Under the pieces are notes generated by a model. It made no database searches, was not told the DNA's origin, and saw nothing but the letters and a program-made list of their open reading frames with translations. A stretch of 64,000 bases of DNA from Paenibacillus sp. cl123 (GTDB lineage Bacteria; Bacillota; Bacilli; Paenibacillales; NBRC-103111), in NCBI RefSeq assembly GCF_900101595.1, contig NZ_FMYY01000017.1:62001-126000 (forward strand). The letters are read 5' to 3'. The translations under genes and the position numbers were made by a program. This document shows positions 61,740 through 64,000 of this stretch, in pieces; positions within the stretch are counted from its first letter, which is position 1, and each line of letters opens with the position of its first letter.

Positions 61740-63101
61740 ATGAAACAGCGTGGTTCAGTCCTTAAAAAATTCGAGCTGACGCCGCCGCGTATTCTCGTGC
61801 TCGGTTTTGCAGCGATTATTATGCTCGGAACCGTACTGCTCATGCTGCCCTTCTCGTCGGCGGATGGTCTTCCGACACCGTTTATCGATGCGCTGTTCAC
61901 GGCAACTTCAGCCACTTGCGTAACGGGGCTTGTCGTCGTCGATACGGGCATTCATTGGTCGCTGTTAGGCAAGATCGTCATTGCGCTGATGATCCAGGTC
62001 GGCGGGCTTGGCTTCATGACGATGTCCACTTTGTTCGCGCTGGTGCTGAAGAAGCGGATTTCCCTGAAGGAACGGCTTATTTTGCAGGAGGCGATGAATC
62101 AAGGGAGCATGGAAGGCATCGTGCGTCTGATCCGCAAGGTCCTCTTCTATTCCTTGACGATCGAGCTGACAGCCGCTGTCCTGTTTGCGATCCGCTGGTC
62201 GTTCGATCTGGGATGGGCCAGAGGAATCGGCTACGGCCTGTTTCATGCGGTATCGTTTTTCAACAATGCGGGCTTCGATCTGTTCGGCCCGATCACCGGC
62301 CCCTTCTCCGGCTTGACGGCTTATGCGGATGACGCTCTTATCAGCATAGTATCGATGGCGCTTATCGTGCTGGGGGGAATCGGCTTCGTTGTCTTGTCCG
62401 ATCTGCTCGAGTACAGGGAGAGGAAACGGTTGTCCCTTCACTCCAAGGTCGTGCTGTCGGCCAGCGGCCTCCTGATTGTGATCGGGGCTGTCGTCATCTA
62501 TAGCTTCGAGTACTCCAACGCGAGAACGCTGGGGCCGCTCGGATGGGACGGCAAGCTGCTCGCCGCCTTCTTCCAGTCCGTATCGCCGCGCACCGCCGGA
62601 GCGAACAGCGTCGATATCGCGGGCTTGCGGCAGGCGACCCAATTTTTCATCATTATCCTGATGTTTATCGGAGCGTCTCCCGGCTCGACGGGGGGCGGGG
62701 TGAAGACGACCACCTTCACCGTGCTGGCAGGCGCGATGGCAGCTATGATCCGCGGCAAGGAAGATATCGTCTTGTTCCGCAACCGGCTGGGTAAAGACCG
62801 TATCCTGAAGGCGATCACCCTGACGATGCTGGCTCTGTTCCTCGTCATTGCCGTCACGATGCTGCTATCGACGACAGAAGACCACAGCTTCCTGATGATT
62901 CTCTTCGAGGTTACATCCGCATTCGGCACAGTCGGTCTCAGTATGGGGCTCACGCCCGACCTGTCCGTGTTCGGGAAGATTATGATCATGTTCACCATGT
63001 TTGCCGGCCGTCTCGGACTGCTGACGCTTGCTTACGCGCTCGGTCCCAAAGCGGAGAAAGAGCTGTACAGATACCCGGAAGGAAAAATCACCATCGGATA
63101 G
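61740..63101 (+). CDS. ktrB: Potassium uptake channel subunit KtrB
   Basis: The 453-residue membrane protein is the K+-conducting Trk/Ktr/HKT subunit, with four membrane-pore-membrane repeats. The selectivity-loop regions are TATSATCVTGL, FFNNAGFDLFG, SVSPRTAGANSVD and FEVTSAFGTVGLSMG, each with the key Gly. It imports potassium during osmotic stress. GGGGTGG precedes the ATG at 61740. It is followed by the regulatory subunit gene. Confidence 0.95.
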   Translation: MKQRGSVLKKFELTPPRILVLGFAAIIMLGTVLLMLPFSSADGLPTPFIDALFTATSATCVTGLVVVDTGIHWSLLGKIVIALMIQVGGLGFMTMSTLFALVLKKRISLKERLILQEAMNQGSMEGIVRLIRKVLFYSLTIELTAAVLFAIRWSFDLGWARGIGYGLFHAVSFFNNAGFDLFGPITGPFSGLTAYADDALISIVSMALIVLGGIGFVVLSDLLEYRERKRLSLHSKVVLSASGLLIVIGAVVIYSFEYSNARTLGPLGWDGKLLAAFFQSVSPRTAGANSVDIAGLRQATQFFIIILMFIGASPGSTGGGVKTTTFTVLAGAMAAMIRGKEDIVLFRNRLGKDRILKAITLTMLALFLVIAVTMLLSTTEDHSFLMILFEVTSAFGTVGLSMGLTPDLSVFGKIMIMFTMFAGRLGLLTLAYALGPKAEKELYRYPEGKITIG

Positions 63102-63116
63102 GGGAAGAGAAACAGG

Positions 63117-63779
63117 ATGAAACGCAGTCAATACGCAGTGATCGGACTGGGCCGGTTCGGCTCAAGTCTCGCCAAGGAACTGATCAAGCTGGGCTATGAG
63201 GTTATGGGCATCGATAAGGACGAAGAGGCCGTGGAAGCGATGAGCGAGGAGCTGACGCATGTCGTCGTCGCGGATTCGACGGATGAAGAGGTGATTCGGT
63301 CGCTCGGTCTGCGCAACTTCGACTGTGTGATTGTGGCGATCGGCGACGATATCCAGTCCAGTATTTTGACGACTATCCTGCTCAAGGATATCGGCGTCAA
63401 AATGGTCGTAGCCAAGGCGTTGTCCGAGCTGCATGGCAAGGTGCTGAACAAGATCGGCGTCGATCGCATCATTTTCCCCGAACGAGATATGGGCATCCGG
63501 GTGGCGCATCAGCTCGTATCTCCGAATTTGCTCGACTATATCGAGCTGTCGAGCGAATACACGATTGCCGAGTTGACCGTTCCGAGATGCCTGGACGGAC
63601 GTACGCTCAAGGATCTCGATACGCGAGCCAAGTACGGCTGCAGCATCGTCGCTATTAATAAGAAGGAAGGCGTCATCATCGCCCCGACGGCGACCGATTC
63701 CGTCGAGGAGAAGGACGTGATGGTCGTTATCGGGACGAACGATCAGATCGACCACTTCGAGAAGGCGGTTATCCGCTAG
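63117..63779 (+). CDS. ktrA: Potassium uptake regulatory subunit KtrA
   Basis: The 220-residue RCK protein gates KtrB. The N-terminal Rossmann domain has VIGLGRFGSSLAKEL and VMGIDKDEEAVE for ATP/ADP or NAD(H), and the C-terminal RCK_C domain (YTIAELTVPRCLDG...VMVVIGTNDQIDHFEKAV) can bind c-di-AMP. So the second messenger may act twice, on the riboswitch and on this protein. It starts 15 bases after ktrB. Confidence 0.94.
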   Translation: MKRSQYAVIGLGRFGSSLAKELIKLGYEVMGIDKDEEAVEAMSEELTHVVVADSTDEEVIRSLGLRNFDCVIVAIGDDIQSSILTTILLKDIGVKMVVAKALSELHGKVLNKIGVDRIIFPERDMGIRVAHQLVSPNLLDYIELSSEYTIAELTVPRCLDGRTLKDLDTRAKYGCSIVAINKKEGVIIAPTATDSVEEKDVMVVIGTNDQIDHFEKAVIR

Positions 63780-63842
63780 CATAGTCCTGAAGAATCGGCT
63801 GCAGCTGCCCGAGCGGCGCCGCCGCACCCTATTGAACGGCGC

Positions 63843-64000
63843 CTACCGCTGCCGGCAGTGTTTGACCGCCAGATCGATGAACAGCCGGATCGGCGGCTCC
63901 AGAGCGGCTTCCTCCGTATACAGGAGCGAGGTCGTTCTTTTTGTTTGCTCGAGCTCGGGGATGAAGCGCATGATCAGGCCGTTGTTCTCGACGAGCGTAT
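63843..64000 (-). CDS. LysR-family transcriptional regulator, C-terminal fragment
   Basis: The reading frame runs from the right edge to TAG at 63845-63843, giving the last 52 residues. They end with NGLIMRFIPELEQ, TEEAALEPPIRLFIDLAVKH, the C-terminal effector-domain pattern of LysR regulators. The DNA-binding domain is outside the window. It is convergent with ktrA. Confidence 0.6.
   Translation of the reverse strand, partial: TLVENNGLIMRFIPELEQTKRTTSLLYTEEAALEPPIRLFIDLAVKHCRQR

Noticed and set aside
1..64000. CRISPR array, prophage, integrase, transposase or tRNA-linked island
   Set aside because: No regularly spaced repeats, phage or transposase motifs, or tRNA cloverleaf were seen anywhere in the window.

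Overview
This window looks like a piece of the chromosome of a GC-rich, spore-forming member of the Bacillales, most likely Paenibacillaceae (Paenibacillus or Cohnella type). The evidence is the presence of gerQ, a Spo0E-like phosphatase and sda, Bacillus-type replication loaders (dnaB/dnaI), a yutI-yuzB-yutJ-like block, ktrAB under a c-di-AMP riboswitch, Bacillus-type ribosome binding sites, and S-layer homology and stalk-domain exported proteins. No tRNA, rRNA, CRISPR array, prophage or intact insertion sequence was seen.

Layout. (1) 1-8.3 kb is a polysaccharide-import cluster: a truncated pectate-lyase-like protein, a CUT1-type ABC importer (two permeases and a lipoprotein), and a divergent YesM/YesN-type two-component system; two candidate CcpA (cre) sites flank it. 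(2) 8.3-10.5 kb holds gerQ, a repeat-rich gap and an aldo/keto reductase. (3) 10.8-24.3 kb carries ctaB, a Sco protein, an AEC transporter, a Toprim protein, an SLH-domain surface protein with a structured leader, an MFS exporter, a membrane/transglutaminase gene group, a HAD hydrolase, a class B penicillin-binding protein and an aldehyde dehydrogenase. (4) 24.4-28.2 kb is an mntABCD-type manganese importer with promoter, operator-like dyad and leader hairpin. (5) 28.4-37 kb has asparagine synthase, a Cof-type HAD phosphatase, a DUF456 protein, a MurJ/SpoVB-type flippase, a DUF2515 protein and a stalk-domain lipoprotein. (6) 37-46.7 kb has a ribbon-helix-helix/SPFH pair, a thioredoxin-like protein, ctaA, a universal stress protein, a HEPN-like protein, an SDR, the Fe-S and electron-transfer block (NifU-like, YuzB, YutJ, HesB/IscA-like) and the futalosine-pathway enzyme mqnE. 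(7) 46.8-50.8 kb has a DnaA-box cluster in front of sda, ferredoxin-NADP reductase, and an NDH-2 gene behind a near-perfect Rex operator. (8) 51-64 kb has coproheme decarboxylase, yuiB, dnaB-dnaI, a YqzM-like peptide, trxA, a HipA-like kinase gene inserted before uvrC, a CPBP protease, ktrB-ktrA, and a truncated LysR regulator.

Functionally much of the window serves respiration and redox balance: heme A synthesis (ctaA, ctaB), copper delivery (Sco), coproheme decarboxylation, menaquinone synthesis, NDH-2 under probable NADH control through Rex, ferredoxin reductase under possible iron control, and Fe-S carriers. A second theme is checkpoint control of replication and sporulation (dnaB, dnaI, sda, Spo0E-like). 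The features that ordinary family assignment does not explain are a two-copy nested-palindrome repeat (9.4 and 47.6 kb), the AT-richer HipA-like gene between trxA and uvrC, the HEPN-motif protein, the SLH-gene leader with mutually exclusive hairpins, and low-complexity insertions in UvrC and the flippase. Coordinates include stop codons; start codons were chosen by ribosome binding site and family fit. All family assignments come from reading motifs, not from database searches.
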